Origin: Aphanomyces cochlioides
Lineage: Eukaryota; Oomycota; Saprolegniomycetes; Saprolegniales; Verrucalvaceae
NCBI GenBank assembly: GCA_019828595.1
Contig: JAHQRK010000028.1
Location: forward strand, 1-64,000
Direction: 5' to 3'
Length of the DNA stretch: 64,000 nt
This document shows, piece by piece, positions 21,691 to 35,640 of the stretch. The notes below the pieces were generated by a model. The model was not told the DNA's origin. It ran no database searches and saw only the letters and a list, made by a program, of their open reading frames with translations. The position numbers and the translations under genes are program-made. Each line of letters starts with the position of its first letter. The first letter of the stretch is position 1.

Positions 21691-24600
21691 CAAGAACCTT
21701 CACAAGTCCCACACTCACCAACCGACTCGACTACATATTTTGTTCGTCCACCTTGGCGGGTCTTCGTCATTGGAAGGCGACGCACATGCCACACGTTCCA
21801 CAGGCTGACCACGTGGCTTGTCGTATCATCACAAAGCGTCAAACATTGCGCCATGGCTCTGGATCATGGAAAGCTCCAACTTGGCTACTTCGTCTACCAC
21901 GAGCGGCCGAGAGATTGTTCATGGATGTCTGGATCGATTTTTGGACAAGTCTCCAACATTCCACAATATCTCCAAGGCCTACGACATGCTGGTCAATGAT
22001 ATCCGCTCCCAACTCAAAGAATTCCATTCTCAACGATTGGAGAAACAACGTCTGCCGTTGAAGAAGTTAGCTGTCGAGATCGCTTCGCTTTTGCAAGTCC
22101 CCAACATGCGTCAAGATTCAGTGCTGGTGGATCGAGTGCGAGACCTTCAAAAGCAAATTCACGAGCTGCAAGATCGAGACAAGCAGTTTCGTCAAGACCA
22201 GGCGTTCCAACTTCACTTGTACAAAGCAGAGCGCTCGTCCAAGTTCAACTTCATGTCCCCTGTCCCTACCCCCTTGAAGAAGACAGTCTTCAAAGAGTTG
22301 GTGGATGTCAATGGAAATGTTGTCTCCAATCAACAAGGCATGTCTGACGTCCTGGTCGACTACTACAAGGACTTGTTTGCAGCTCCCGAGGTGCAGCGAT
22401 CTGGAGACGAAGTGTCGTCATTTCTGACCCCATTGACTCGACACAAGCAACTGCCAGAGCAAGCCCAGAAAGAGCTGTCGGCTCCCTTGCGCGCCAACGA
22501 GTTCTATCATGCTATTCGACACAGCAGTTCGAACTCAGCGCCAGGTCCCAACGCTCTGCCATTCGAAGTCCTCAAACTTGCACCTCACAAGTGGTCGTTG
22601 GTATTGGAGCTGCTATTCACACACCAGCTCCATTCTCACCCTCGCTTGACTCCCATGCAACTTGTCAGTACGCTGGTGTTGCTGCACAAGAAAGGCCCCA
22701 AGTCACAAGCCAAGAACTATCGGCCCATTAGCCTACTCAACACGGATGTGAAAATCCTGACGAGTATTCTGGCTTATCGACTCCAGCGCCACATTCGACA
22801 CATCATCCACCCGGACCAGCAAGGCTTTATCCGTCGAAGCAATATCCAAACCAATATTGCACGACTGGATGACATGCTGCACCACATCAAACTACACAGT
22901 CCGTCCTCGATGGTGGCACTGCTTGACTTTGAGAAAGCTTTTGATCGCGTGGACCACGCGTACTTGCTCCGCGTCCTCCGTCACTATGGCTTTCCCGAAA
23001 CCTTTGTTGACATGGTTCGCGTACTGTACTCGGGCCGCAAGTCTCGCATCTTGGTGAACGGCTTCTTGTCCAAGCCAGTTCACATCTCACGCGGTGTGTT
23101 GCAAGGTGATCCACTGTCGCCACTTCTGTTTGTGATCGCTTTGGAACCGATGTGCCAACTCCTACGGCAACACTCCAACTATGGCATCAAGTGTGGGGAT
23201 CGCTACCACACTGGGAGTTACTTTGCCGACGACTCGCAACTCTATGCGGCAAATGAGACGTGCCTCCACCGGCAGCTTGCATTGGTTCAAACCTTTTGCG
23301 ACACGTCTGGTTTCCGACTCAACGTAGACAAGACCCAAATTCTGACCTACAGCCAGTTGAATGGGAACCTTGCCTCACTACAAGTTACTTCCGACAGTCC
23401 CGTGAAGGCTCTTGGTATCTTGGTTGCGCCCAATCTTTCTCCATTGGCACGTTTCAATTACGTGTTTGAGAAGTTTGTGGCTCGCTTGTCTTTGTGGCTC
23501 TACAAGGCTCGAACCATGGCCGGAAAAGTCACTATCCTGCACAGCATATGTCTGCCTGTGTTATGGTACCAACTGGCTTTTGTCCCTGCCGACAAAGACC
23601 TGGCCAAAAAGATCGACAAGGCCATGCTTCAATTTATGCATGGTGAAGAAATCAACCCATCCTCCTCTGTCCATGGCCTCCGTTTGATCAAAAAGGAGAT
23701 CCTATTCATGCCGAAGAAGTCCGGTGGCTTAGGCCTGCACCATGCACTTGCTTTATGGCAACAACACAACCGCTCTGTCATGATCAGATGCATTCAAGCC
23801 ATCACCACCCCACCCCGCAAGTCTGCCATGTCCGCCTGGATTACGCCGGGCTATACTCTCCTCGAGAAGGCTTTTCATCCATGGGGTTCCCCCCGAGATC
23901 TCCTCTTGGCAAATGGCTCTTCTGCATTCATCAGACAACTGTACAAGAATCCCAATATCACTCCAATGTGGAAAGCCTTATTGAGTAGCTGGTTTGAATC
24001 CCGCTGGACTCCGTACGGCTGTCCAAATCACATCTCATCTTTGGATGTTCCCCTTTGGCACAACTCGTATCTGCCTGGACTCGAAGACCTATACGATCAG
24101 TGCTCTACATCGACGCAAGACCAAGCCAATGTATTGGCTTCGCTTCACATCACGAAGTTGTCGCATTTGTTGACTCCGTGTCAGCGAGTTTGGCCAGCTT
24201 CGATCTTGTTCGACAAAATCAACCGTGCCTGCCGCCAAGCCAATTTTGTCCCTCCAACGAAACAATGGATCTCAATCTTGGTGACCAAGTTATCACGATT
24301 GTTTGAGATTGTTTCTGAAGAGGATGCTCCCGTGTTCCACTTGCCGACGCCAAGCTCTGAATGGATGGAATGGCACTGGATAATTCACCCTGACTCGAGT
24401 CCGATCTTGTTGGCGCTTGCGACTTCGAAATCGGCTAAGATCAGAGCTTCTCCAGCTGTCAGCTCGTCCATTCTTCCTACCAAGCATCTCAACCTGCCAT
24501 CCAACTTTTACGAAGACCCCAAGCGCCTTACCCAACTTGCCGCCTTCCTCCAACCCGACCACATTCTCCCTCGATATGGAGAGTTCATTTTCAAGACCCT

Positions 24601-25105
24601 TCTCCGCGCCAACGCCATGCAATATCTGTTTCAGTACCAAGACCCCAAGCCGACGTGTGTCTTCTGTCGTGTCAATGAGACGTACGAGCATTTCCTGTTC
24701 TCTTGTGGATATGGTCAATCTGTTTGGTATTTCTTCAAGACAATCCAGCGACTGCTCGAGTGTTCCTTTCCGTCCACGTGTCTGGAAATGTTCTACGAGA
24801 CGCCCAAGCCGTCCGATGGATACTACATCCGTGGCTATCTGAAGATCTGGCCGATTGTCCGAGCCTGCGTGTATTATCAAATATGGCTCCAACGTGCCGA
24901 TCGCACCTTTCGACCCGACCTCACAGCGAAGAGTCCGATGGAAGTTGCCATTCATGCTGCCTCTTTGATCAAGCTACATCTACAACAGCTCCTGGTTGAT
25001 CTCCCTCTCAAGAAGGGATACACCAAGGTATTCAATGTGCTCAAGCATCTATCTTCGGACCCCTGGTTACGTCAACACGCCATTCCTGACAGCGTCGTTT
25101 CATGA

Positions 25106-25253
25106 GTGAGCTAACGGCTCACTCACTTCATCTCCTGTTCAATGACCACTTTGCCATATTCTGTTTTCCAAGTTCTATTTATACAGTACGAGGCAAATTA
25201 GTAAGTCATTAGGGCCTTTGCTCAAAAATAAGGTTAACACAACTCATTTAACC
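25106..25253 (+). promoter_or_regulatory. 3' UTR of copy E
   Basis: It runs from the ORF2 stop to CATTTAA plus target CC. It holds the arm of the stop-codon hairpin, the 3' cyclisation motif GTACGAGGCAAATT (25186-25199) and the terminal inverted repeat GGTTAA / TTAACC. No poly(A) tract or microsatellite tail is present. Confidence 0.75.
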
Positions 25254-25266
25254 CACCTCGAATTGG
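25252..25266 (+). repeat. Target-site duplication of copy E, 3' side
   Basis: CCCACCTCGAATTGG follows E's CATTTAA and continues into D's ORF1 (CGAAGAAG). Confidence 0.93.
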
Positions 25267-25763
25267 CGAAGAAGATCATTCGAGATAAGAAAGTCGAAGG
25301 CAGTATCACCGAATGTCAACGCATTTTGCGAGATGATCCTCAGCTCGTTGCACATGCTATGTACGCACAAGATGAAGACCTCAGTTTGTTTCAGTCACTT
25401 GTTGCAACCAAGACTATTGAGCGCAAGATGGCTTTGTTAAAAGCTCAAGGCAAGCCTCACAACTACAAACATCACGTCAACTGCATGGCTCAATACAAGA
25501 TTCACCCGTCAGAAATCTTGGAAGAATTGACCACGGACATACCAGAGATCAAGCGCATCCTCTTTGCACTTGCTACGATTGACTTATTCCTCTCAAATCG
25601 GGCCCCAGACCTCTACACAAACTCGGAGGCACTGACTGTTCTATTGAACCAAGAAGCAACAAGATTGCCTGACACCAACTGCTTGACGGACTGGTCGCTG
25701 TTTGCTTTGATCGAAAACTTCAGCGACAATCTCGAGAAGTTCACTTTGCCGGCTCCCGTCTTG
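25267..25763 (+). pseudogene. LINE ORF1 of copy D, C-terminal segment
   Basis: This continues D's ORF1 from AKKIIRDKK to PAPVL in one open frame and encodes the helical C-terminal region. It carries F-to-C in HVNCMAQYK, seen in no other copy here. It ends where G is inserted; the last codons of ORF1 should lie beyond G, outside the window. Confidence 0.86.
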
Positions 25764-25825
25764 AACTTCCGAATTTGCCTCGTACCCCTCAAGTCAAGAA
25801 GTTATCAAGTGCCGCCGCGCTCAAA

Positions 25826-27236
25826 ATGTCCAACGCCAACAGCTGTTCCGAGCTCCGTGAGACCAACACTCACGGAGTCACCATCATTCCAGGTATTGTA
25901 TCACCTCACCCACTTTCGTCGTCCAATCAGGATGGCGGAAGTGGTGTGAGTAATGTCTCTACACCTAACCCTAGGGCCGAAGTGGAGGTCGAGTTCGACC
26001 CCAACAGCGTCTCTGGAGACCAATCTGCGTCTCGCTCCACCAGCGCTTCACCTGGTGCTCCACTCGCCGGAGTTCCAGGGGGGGTCAACCTCAGTGGGTC
26101 AGTGGTTGACCCCCAGACCACTGTCGTTAACTTGTCTAGCGAAGCCCTCACTCAGGAGGGCGAACCACTGGGGCCTTGTGCCTGTGGTGGCTGCTTCCCT
26201 GGACTCCAATTGGAGTCGATCCCCAGTGAAGGCGGCGAGAAAACGGGGTCCATGCCAGCCCTAGAGGCTACGAGGGCCCCCCCTATGGGCACACCCTGCG
26301 GTTCTGTCTACTTCCCCCCAGGGGCCTCTTCGGAGGGGCGGGGGCGGTATCCCGATTTGGGTTCTCGCCGGAGCAATGGTGTACCCCAGTCACCGTGCTG
26401 CGGGGATGGCATGGATTCCCCTTCTACCCCTGTCACTGGGGGTCTGGCCCCGGCCTTTCTCGTGACCAATGGGACTGAGCCAGCAGCCACCAACCGCGTC
26501 GCCCCCTGTGCTGAGCCTCCTAGAACGGGAGAGGAAGAAGAAAAATCTCAAGAGGACGTGGATATGGTCTCTGGAGACGCCGAGGGGAAGGATTCTACTG
26601 AAACCGAGGCCTTAACCGACGAGGGAAATACTCAAATTCACTCGGAGGTGGATGGGTCAGGCGACATTAACGGCCAAGCGAAGCCGTGTGATACTCCTGG
26701 AGAAGTTATTCAAGAGGAACAATCGACAAACAATGACAATGACCAGTCAAATCAAGACATTGTCGACAAATCCGTTGCTCAAGGAAATGGCGCTGTTGAT
26801 CCTCCTACCGCGGCAGACAAAATACAAGGCGATCAAGAGCAACAAAACGCTGAAAAGGCCAATCCATGGACGCAAAAGACTCCCGGCAAGGATTCAGCTT
26901 CGTCCAAGAAAGATTCCAAGCAAGGCAATGCCCCCAAAGGCGCGAAACACCGCAACACTGGTGCTCATGCTGTTGCCGATGACGATATTGCGCGATGCGA
27001 GGCCATGGCGGACACATTCTACAAAGACTCTGGTGACATGGACGCCTTCATTGAAAACATTTTGCTCACTCCCCAGTCCCAAGTGTACGAGCTCACAGTC
27101 AAGTTGGGCGAAGGCTACAAGGACTGGTCCGAAAAAGTCATCTGCGATCAATTTGTCAAGGAAAATCCTGGTTCGTTATGGGGCTCCAAATTTCCGAACA
27201 TTTTGATCCACAAGAAGAACCCACAGACCATTGTGA
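25826..27236 (+). pseudogene. LINE ORF1 N-terminal segment of copy G
   Basis: It starts at the ATG at 25826 (MSNANSC), 61 nt after ACTTCC, and has G7 and C6 runs, so it is in frame. It reads through the acidic region into the conserved domain, up to NPQTIV. There H begins. The segment at 49423-49572 continues the same domain (SSYNLSTC). Confidence 0.87.
27221..27236 (+). repeat. Target-site duplication of copy H, 5' side
   Basis: CCACAGACCATTGTGA, 16 nt, is identical to 49407-49422. The two are 22 kb apart and bracket H with its guests I and J. Confidence 0.93.
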
Positions 27237-27298
27237 GACTTCCGAATTTGCCTCGTACCCCTCAAGTCAAGAAGTTATCAAGTGCCGCCGCGCTCAAA

Positions 27299-30200
27299 AT
27301 GTCCAACGCCAACAGCTGTTCCGAGCTCCGTGAGACCAACACTCACGGAGTCACCATCATTCCAGGTATTGTATCACCTCACCCACTTTCGTCGTCCAAT
27401 CAGGATGGCGGAAGTGGTGTGAGTAATGTCTCTACACCTAACCCTAGGGCCGAAGTGGAGGTCGAGTTCGACCCCAACAGCGTCTCTGGAGACCAATCTG
27501 CGTCTCGCTCCACCAGCGCTTCACCTGGTGCTCCACTCGCCGGAGTTCCAGGGGGGGTCAACCTCAGTGGGTCAGTGGTTGACCCCCAGACCACTGTCGT
27601 TAACTTGTCTAGCGAAGCCCTCACTCAGGAGGGCGAACCACTGGGGCCTTGTGCCTGTGGTGGCTGCTTCCCTGGACTCCAATTGGAGTCGATCCCCAGT
27701 GAAGGCGGCGAGAAAACGGGGTCCATGCCAGCCCTAGAGGCTACGAGGGCCCCCCCTATGGGCACACCCTGCGGTTCTGTCTACTTCCCCCAGGGGCCTC
27801 TTCGGAGGGGCGGGGGCGGTATCCCGATTTGGGTTCTCGCCGGAGCAATGGTGTACCCCAGTCACCGTGCTGCGGGGATGGCATGGATTCCCCTTCTACC
27901 CCTGTCACTGGGGGTCTGGCCCCGGCCTTTCTCGTGACCAATGGGACTGAGCCAGCAGCCACCAACCGCGTCGCCCCCTGTGCTGAGCCTCCTAGAACGG
28001 GAGAGGAAGAAGAAAAATCTCAAGAGGACGTGGATATGGTCTCTGGAGACGCCGAGGGGAAGGATTCTACTGAAACCGAGGCCTTAACCGACGAGGGAAA
28101 TACTCAAATTCACTCGGAGGTGGATGGGTCAGGCGACATTAACGGCCAAGCGAAGTCGTGTGATACTCCTGGAGAAGTTATTCACGAGGAACAATCGACA
28201 AACAATGACAATGACCAGTCAAATCAAGACATTGTCGACAAATCCGTTGCTCAAGGAAATGGCGCTGTTGATCCTCCTACCGCGGCAGACAAAATACAAG
28301 GCGATCAAGAGCAACAAAACGCTGAAAAGGCCAATCCATGGACGCAAAAGGCTCCCGGCAAGGATTCAGCTTCGTCCAAGAAAGATTCCAAGCAAGGCAA
28401 TGCCCCCAAAGGCGCGAAACATCGCAACACTGGTGCTCATGCTATTGCCGATGACGATATTGCGCGATGCGAGGCCATGGCGGACACATTCTACAAAGAC
28501 TCTGGTGACATGGACGCCTTCATTGAAAACATTTTGCTCACTCCCCAGTCCCAAGTGTACGAGCTCACAGTCAAGTTGGGCGAAGGCTACAAGGACTGGT
28601 CCGAAAAAGTCATCTGCGATCAATTTGTCAAGGAAAATCCTGGTTCGTTATGGGGCTCCAAATTTCCGAACATTTTGATCCACAAGAAGAACCCACAGAC
28701 CATTGTGATCTCAAGTTACAACTTGTCTACGTGCGTGGAAATGGGAGGCACAACGTTTCGACTTGGTGGCAAAGACTTCCTGGTTCCCAAATACTCGCGT
28801 TATGGCAACAACTACTACGTTACGTTCAACAAGGTCAGTCACCCTTCGATGGCCAAGGCAATTGTCAAGAAAATGGCTGTATTGACCAAGTCAGTGATAG
28901 CAGCATTCAACCCTACTGCTGGTCAGAACATCAAGTCGCCGCATTTGAGAGTCATTTTCAAGTCGTCTGCGCCTCCTGCAGTGTTGGTACCAAAATCCGG
29001 CGACGCACTACGCGAAATCACCATTACGGATCCGTCGGGTCAGCCTTTTGTCGTCGTGTTTCAGCACAAGATCGCTGCTCTGAACAAGACATTGCCTCCG
29101 TCGATTGTTTCACGACGTGCAGAGGCCAAGGCTGAAAAAGCGAAGGCAAAAGCGGCCAAGGCAGCGGCAAAATCTCCTCCGTCAGGAGAAAAAGAACCTG
29201 AACATGATGGAGACGATCATGATCAAGACCCTGGAACAAATGCGGAAGGCAAGGCCGACTCAACTGAGGCATCTGAAGATGGTCAAGATGAACAACCACA
29301 GCCAACAGCTCCTTCTCATGGCTCTGATGTCGATATGTCTGGTGACAGCGATCCCCCTAACAACAATGGACAAGACAAACAACAAGAAGATGTGGAAATG
29401 TCTACCAACGAATCGCCCGCTCTTGCTCCACCAAGTGAGCAGCCCAAGAACTCGCTGGACCTTCAATTGGTAACGGGCTACCGGTCTGGACCAGCTCCAA
29501 AACGTACTTTGCCTTCGTCCCCACGTTTGGATCCCCTGCCGACATCCAACCGTTTTCATATCCTCGAAGAAGACGACGTGGAACTCTCGTTTGAAGACTT
29601 TGCAGTGCCTCGAATTGTATTGGAAGATTCAAGTGCGCCACGCCCGAAAAAGACCAAAGGCAAAGCGAAGAAACAACGACTTAACAAGTCTGCTGCAGCC
29701 CACCTCGAATTGGCGAAGAAGATCATTCGAGATAAGAAAGTCGAAGGCAGTATCACCGAATGTCAACGCATTTTGCGAGATGATCCTCAGCTCGTTGCAC
29801 ATGCTATGTACGCACAAGATGAAGACCTCAGTTTGTTTCAGTCACTTGTTGCAACCAAGACTATTGAGCGCAAGATGGCTTTGTTAAAAGCTCAAGGCAA
29901 GCCTCACAACTACAAACATCACGTCAACTTCATGGCTCAATACAAGATTCACCCGTCAGAAATCTTGGAAGAATTGACCACGGACATACCAGAGATCAAG
30001 CGCATCCTCTTTGCACTTGCTACGATTGACTTATTCCTCTCAAATCGGGCCCCAGACCTCTACACAAACTCGGAGGCACTGACTGTTCTATTGAACCAAG
30101 AAGCAACAAGATTGCCTGACACCAACTGCTTGACGGACTGGTCGCTGTTTGCTTTGATCGAAAACTTCAGCGACAATCTCGAGAAGTTCACTTTGCCGGC

Positions 30201-30336
30201 TCCCGTCTTGTCGGCCATCTCGATGCTCAAAAGCATCACCAACAATTACCACATCGACGAGCTCTGCAGCAAAGCTCACCACTCCATGAACGCCGACGAA
30301 ATTGATCCCCTCGATTTGGAGGACGATCAACTCTAA
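27299..30336 (+). pseudogene. LINE ORF1 of copy H, frameshifted
   Basis: The length is 3,038 nt against 3,039 in intact copies. The missing base is in the C run at 27787-27791 (five instead of six), about codon 163. Downstream the frame is open from GSRRSNG to LEDDQL. It carries AKSCDTPGEV where most copies have AKPC, a variant shared with copy I. The central domain, Lys/Ala helix and C-terminal helical region are complete. Confidence 0.87.
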
Positions 30337-31687
30337 GGCTTCTATCCCCTGCTTCAATCCATTTCAACCTCCCCTCTGACCCCTCCATTCTACTCATTTT
30401 CATCTGTACTCGTGATGATTGACAACAACTTCTCCGATGTCCCAACTGAACTCGTGGACTGGGACCCACAAATCATCTCCCTCAACACCAATGGCTTCTC
30501 CAACAGTCATCGGTACATCCTCGACAAACTATCAAGTGTTCACGACGTTTCCTTTATCCAAGAAACCCGTTTCCGCACGCCAAGTCTCCACGACCGTGTT
30601 GCGTTCCATTGGCAACGCATCACAAACCACGAAGGCTCTTTGTTCTTTGAAGAGCCTATTTACCCTGAAGTATCCACGTCGCCAGCCACTGGAGGTCTGG
30701 CTACGTTGATACATCCTCACTCTCCTTTGAAGAACGCCACTCAAGTCCCTCATGACAACCCAGTGCTTCGTGGTCGTTATCTACAAGTGCGATGTACTCT
30801 GGGTCCACTGACAGTCGTTCTCCACAATATCTATGCGCCGGCAGCCTTCCAAGAACGAGCAAGTTACTTCGAAGAATTGCCACGCGACTTTCCTCCACAT
30901 GCGCTCCACATTGTTGGAGGAGATTTCAACTGCACTCTCAACAAAGATTTGGATTCGTTGAGACCCAGTACCTCCACCATGGCCGGCACCCTTCAACTGG
31001 AACAATGGATGCACAGTTTGTCTCTGGTGGATCTGTTTCGCCGTCAAAACCCCGTGGCAAGAACCTTCACAAGTCCCACACTCACCAACCGACTCGACTA
31101 CATCTTTTGTTCGTCCACCTTGGCGGGTCTTCGTCATTGGAAGGCGACGCACATGCCACACGTTCCACAGGCTGACCACGTGGCTTGTCGTATCATCTCA
31201 AAGCGTCAAACATTGCGTCATGGCTCTGGATCATGGAAAGCTCCAACTTGGCTACTTCGTCTACCACGAGCGGCCGAGATTGTTCATGGATGTCTGGATC
31301 GATTTTTGGACAAGTCTCCAACATTCCACAATATCTCCAAGGCCTACGACATACTGGTCAATGATATCCGCTCCCAACTCAAAGAATTCCATTCTCAACG
31401 ATTGGAGAAACAACGTCTGCCGTTGAAGAAGTTAGCTGTCGAGATCGCTTCGCTTTTGCAAGTCCCCAACATGCGTCAAGATTCAGTGCTGGTGGATCGA
31501 GTGCGAGACCTTCAAAAGCAAATTCACGAGCTGCAAGATCGAGACAAGCAGTTTCGTCAAGACCAGGCGTTCCAACTTCACTTGTACAAAGCAGAGCGCT
31601 CGTCCAAGTTCCACTTCATGTCCCCTGTCCCTACCCCCTTGAAGAAGACAGTCTTCAAAGAGTTGGTGGATGTCAATGGAAATGTTG

Positions 31688-31703
31688 TCTCCAATCAACA
31701 AGG
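31688..31703 (+). repeat. Target-site duplication of copy I, 3' side of I
   Basis: TCTCCAATCAACAAGG, up to 16 nt, is repeated at 46479-46494. The first two bases could also belong to I's 5' end, so the true length is 14-16. Confidence 0.92.
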
Positions 31704-34700
31704 TTAAATGAGTTGTATTAACCTTATTTTTGAGCAAAGGCCCTAATGACTTACTAATTTGCCTCGTACTGTATAAATAGAACTTGGAAAACAGAATATG
31801 GCAAAGTGGTCATTGAACAGGAGATGAAGTGGTGAGCCGTCAGCTCACTCATGAAACGACACTGTCAGGAATGGCGTGTTGACGTAACCAGGGGTCCGAA
31901 GATAGATGCTTGAGCACATTGAATACCTTGGTGTATCCCTTCTTGAGAGGGAGATCAACCAGGAGCTGTTGTAGATGTAGCTTGATCAAAGAGGCAGCAT
32001 GAATGGCAACTTCCATCGGACTCTTCGCTGTGAGGTCGGGTCGAAAGGTGCGATCGGCACGTTGGAGCCATATTTGATAATACACGCAGGCTCGGACAAT
32101 CGGCCAGATCTTCAGATAGCCACGGATGTAGTATCCATCGGACGGCTTGGGCGTCTCGTAGAACATTTCCAGACACGTGGACGGAAAGGAACACTCGAGC
32201 AGTCGCTGGATTGTCTTGAAGAAATACCAAACAGATTGACCATATCCACAAGAGAACAGGAAATGCTCGTACGTCTCATTGACACGACAGAAGACACACG
32301 TCGGCTTGGGGTCTTGGTACTGAAACAGATATTGCATGGCGTTGGCGCGGAGAAGGGTCTTGAAAATGAACTCTCCATATCGAGGGAGAATGTGGTCGGG
32401 TTGGAGGAAGGCGGCAAGTTGGGTAAGGCGCTTGGGGTCTTCGTAAAAGTTGGATGGCAGGTTGAGATGCTTGGTAGGAAGAATGGACGAGCTGACAGCT
32501 GGAGAAGCTCTGATCTTAGCCGATTTCGAAGTCGCAAGCGCCAACAAGATCGGACTCGAGTCAGGGTGAATTATCCAGTGCCATTCCATCCATTCAGAGC
32601 TTGGCGTCGGCAAGTGGAACACGGGAGCATCCTCTTCAGAAACAATCTCAAACAATCGTGATAACTTGGTCACCAAGATTGAGATCCATTGTTTCGTTGG
32701 AGGGACAAAATTGGCTTGGCGGCAGGCACGGTTGATTTTGTCGAACAAGATCGAAGCTGGCCAAACTCGCTGACACGGAGTCAACAAATGCGACAACTTC
32801 GTGATGTGAAGCGAAGCCAATACATTGGCTTGGTCTTGCGTCGATGTAGAGCACTGATCGTATAGGTCTTCGAGTCCAGGCAGATACGAGTTGTGCCAAA
32901 GGGGAACATCCAAAGATGAGATGTGATTTGGACAGCCGTACGGAGTCCAGCGGGATTCAAACCAGCTACTCAATAAGGCTTTCCACATTGGAGTGATATT
33001 GGGATTCTTGTACAGTTGTCTGATGAATGCAGAAGAGCCATTTGCCAAGAGGAGATCTCGGGGGGAACCCCATGGATGAAAAGCCTTCTCGAGGAGAGTA
33101 TAGCCCGGCGTAATCCAGGCAGACATGGCAGACTTGCGGGGTGGGGTGGTGATGGCTTGAATGCATCTGATCATGACAGAGCGGTTGTGTTGTTGCCATA
33201 AAGCAAGTGCATGGTGCAGGCCTAAGCCACCGGACTTCTTCGGCATGAATATGATCTCCTTTTTGATCAAACGGAGGCCATGGACAGAGGAGGATGGGTT
33301 GATTTCTTCACCATGCATAAATTGAAGCATGGCCTTGTCGATCTTTTTGGCCAGGTCTTTGTCGGCAGGGACAAAAGCCAGTTGGTACCATAACACAGGC
33401 AGACATATGCTGTGCAGGATAGTGACTTTTCCGGCCATGGTTCGAGCCTTGTAGAGCCACAAAGACAAGCGAGCCACAAACTTCTCAAACACGTAATTGA
33501 AACGTGCCAATGGAGAAAGATTGGGCGCAACCAAGATACCAAGAGCCTTCACGGGACTGTCGGAAGTAACTTGTAGTGAGGCAAGGTTCCCATTCAACTG
33601 GCTGTAGGTCAGAATTTGGGTCTTGTCTACGTTGAGTCGGAAACCCGACTTGTCGCAAAAGGTTTGAACCAATGCAAGCTGCCGGTGGAGGCACGTCTCA
33701 TTTGCCGCATAGAGTTGCGAGTCGTCGGCAAAGTAACTCCCAGTGTGGTAGCGATCCCCACACTTGATGCCATAGTTGGAGTGTTGCCGTAGGAGTTGGC
33801 ACATCGGTTCCAAAGCGATCACAAACAGAAGTGGCGACAGTGGATCACCTTGCAACACACCGCGTGAGATGTGAACTGGCTTGGACAAGAAGCCGTTCAC
33901 CAAGATGCGAGACTTGCGGCCCGAGTACAGTACGCGAACCATGTCAACAAAGGTTTCGGGAAAGCCATAGTGACGGAGGACGCGGAGCAAGTACGCGTGG
34001 TCCACGCGATCAAAAGCTTTCTCAAAGTCAAGCAGTGCCACCATCGAGGACGGACTGTGTAGTTTGATGTGGTGCAGCATGTCATCCAGTCGTGCAATAT
34101 TGGTTTGGATATTGCTTCGACGGATAAAGCCTTGCTGGTCCGGGTGGATGATGTGTCGAATGTGGCGCTGGAGTCGATAAGCCAGAATACTCGTCAGGAT
34201 TTTCACATCCGTGTTGAGTAGGCTAATGGGCCGATAGTTCTTGGCTTGTGACTTGGGGCCTTTCTTGTGCAGCAACACCAGCGTACTGACAAGTTGCATG
34301 GGAGTCAAGCGAGGGTGAGAATGGAGCTGGTGTGTGAATAGCAGCTCCAATACCAACGACCACTTGTGAGGTGCAAGTTTGAGGACTTCGAATGGCAGAG
34401 CGTTGGGACCTGGCGCTGAGTTCGAACTGCTGTGTCGAATAGCATGATAGAACTCGTTGGCGCGCAAGGGAGCCGACAGCTCTTTCTGGGCTTGCTCTGG
34501 CAGTTGCTTGTGTCGAGTCAATGGGGTCAGAAATGACGACACTTCGTCTCCAGATCGCTGCACCTCGGGAGCTGCAAACAAGTCCTTGTAGTAGTCGACC
34601 AGGACGTCAGACATGCCTTGTTGATTGGAGACAACATTTCCATTGACATCCACCAACTCTTTGAAGACTGTCTTCTTCAAGGGGGTAGGGACAGGGGACA

Positions 34701-35640
34701 TGAAGTGGAACTTGGACGAGCGCTCTGCTTTATACAAGTGAAGTTGGAACGCCTGGTCTTGACGAAACTGCTTGTCTCGATCTTGCAGCTCGTGAATTTG
34801 CTTTTGAAGGTCTCGCACTCGATCCACCAGCACTGAATCTTGACGCATGTTGGGGACTTGCAAAAGCGAAGCGATCTCGACAGCTAACTTCTTCAACGGC
34901 AGACGTTGTTTCTCCAATCGTTGAGAATGGAATTCTTTGAGTTGGGAGCGGATATCATTGACCAGCATGTCGTAGGCCTTGGAGATATTGTGGAATGTTG
35001 GAGACTTGTCCAAAAATCGATCCAGACATCCATGAACAATCTCGGCCGCTCGTGGTAGACGAAGTAGCCAAGTTGGAGCTTTCCATGATCCAGAGCCATG
35101 GCGCAATGTTTGACGCTTTGTGATGATACGACAAGCCACGTGGTCAGCCTGTGGAACGTGTGGCATGTGCGTCGCCTTCCAATGACAAAGACCCGCCAAG
35201 GTGGACGAACAAAAGATGTAGTCGAGTCGGTTGGTGAGTGTGGGACTTGTGAAGGCTCGTGCCACGGGGTTTTGACGGCGAAACAGATCCACCAGAGACA
35301 AACTGTGCATCCATTGTTCCAGTTGAAGGGTGCCGGCCATGGTGGAGGTACTGGGTCTCAACGAATCCAAATCTTTGTTGAGAGTGCAGTTGAAATCTCC
35401 TCCAACAATGTGGAGCGCATGTGGAGGAAAGTCGCGTGGCAATTCTTCGAAGTAACTTGCTCGTTCTTGGAAGGCTGCCGGCGCATAGATATTGTGGAGA
35501 ACGACTGTCAGTGGACCCAGAGTACATCGCACTTGTAGATAACGACCACGAAGCACTGGGTTGTCATGAGGGACTTGAGTGGCGTTCTTCAAAGGAGAGT
35601 GAGGATGTATCAACGTAGCCAGACCTCCAGTGGCTGGCGA

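Larger units (their letters stand above)
19234..25105 (+). pseudogene. LINE ORF2 of copy E, split by copy F and frameshifted
   Basis: The pieces are 19234-19877 and 21691-25105; together they give 4,059 nt, the length of an intact ORF2. Near 19413 two bases (GA in CACGACCG) are missing, and at about 21911 two bases (GA in CCGAGATT) are duplicated. The endonuclease part between them is therefore read in the wrong frame even before F is counted. The second piece carries the reverse transcriptase (FADD) and the C-terminal zinc motif in one open frame to TGA 25103-25105. Confidence 0.88.
16059..25251 (+). mobile_element. LINE copy E, full-length, carrying copy F, nested in D
   Basis: E has both a complete 5' end (ACTTCCG at 16059) and a complete 3' end (CATTTAA at 25251), flanked by a perfect 15-bp TSD. 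Removing F and one copy of its TSD leaves 7,380 nt, the same as copy J. ORF1 is open. ORF2 is broken by F and carries a 2-nt loss and a 2-nt gain. The 14-nt complementary motifs are at 16066-16079 (5' UTR) and 25186-25199 (3' UTR). The terminal hairpin here has one change (GGTTAACAC instead of GGTTAATAC). Confidence 0.94.
13857..25763 (+). mobile_element. LINE copy D, outermost host copy, in pieces 13857-16058 and 25267-25763
   Basis: D is the base layer of the nest. Its ORF1 is interrupted on the left by C, at 16058/25267 by E and at 25763 by G. Its 5' end lies left of the window, and its ORF2 and 3' end lie right of it. The two visible pieces join exactly at the duplicated CCCACCTCGAATTGG, which flanks E on both sides. 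D must be the oldest copy, because every other copy here is inserted directly or indirectly into it. Confidence 0.87.
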
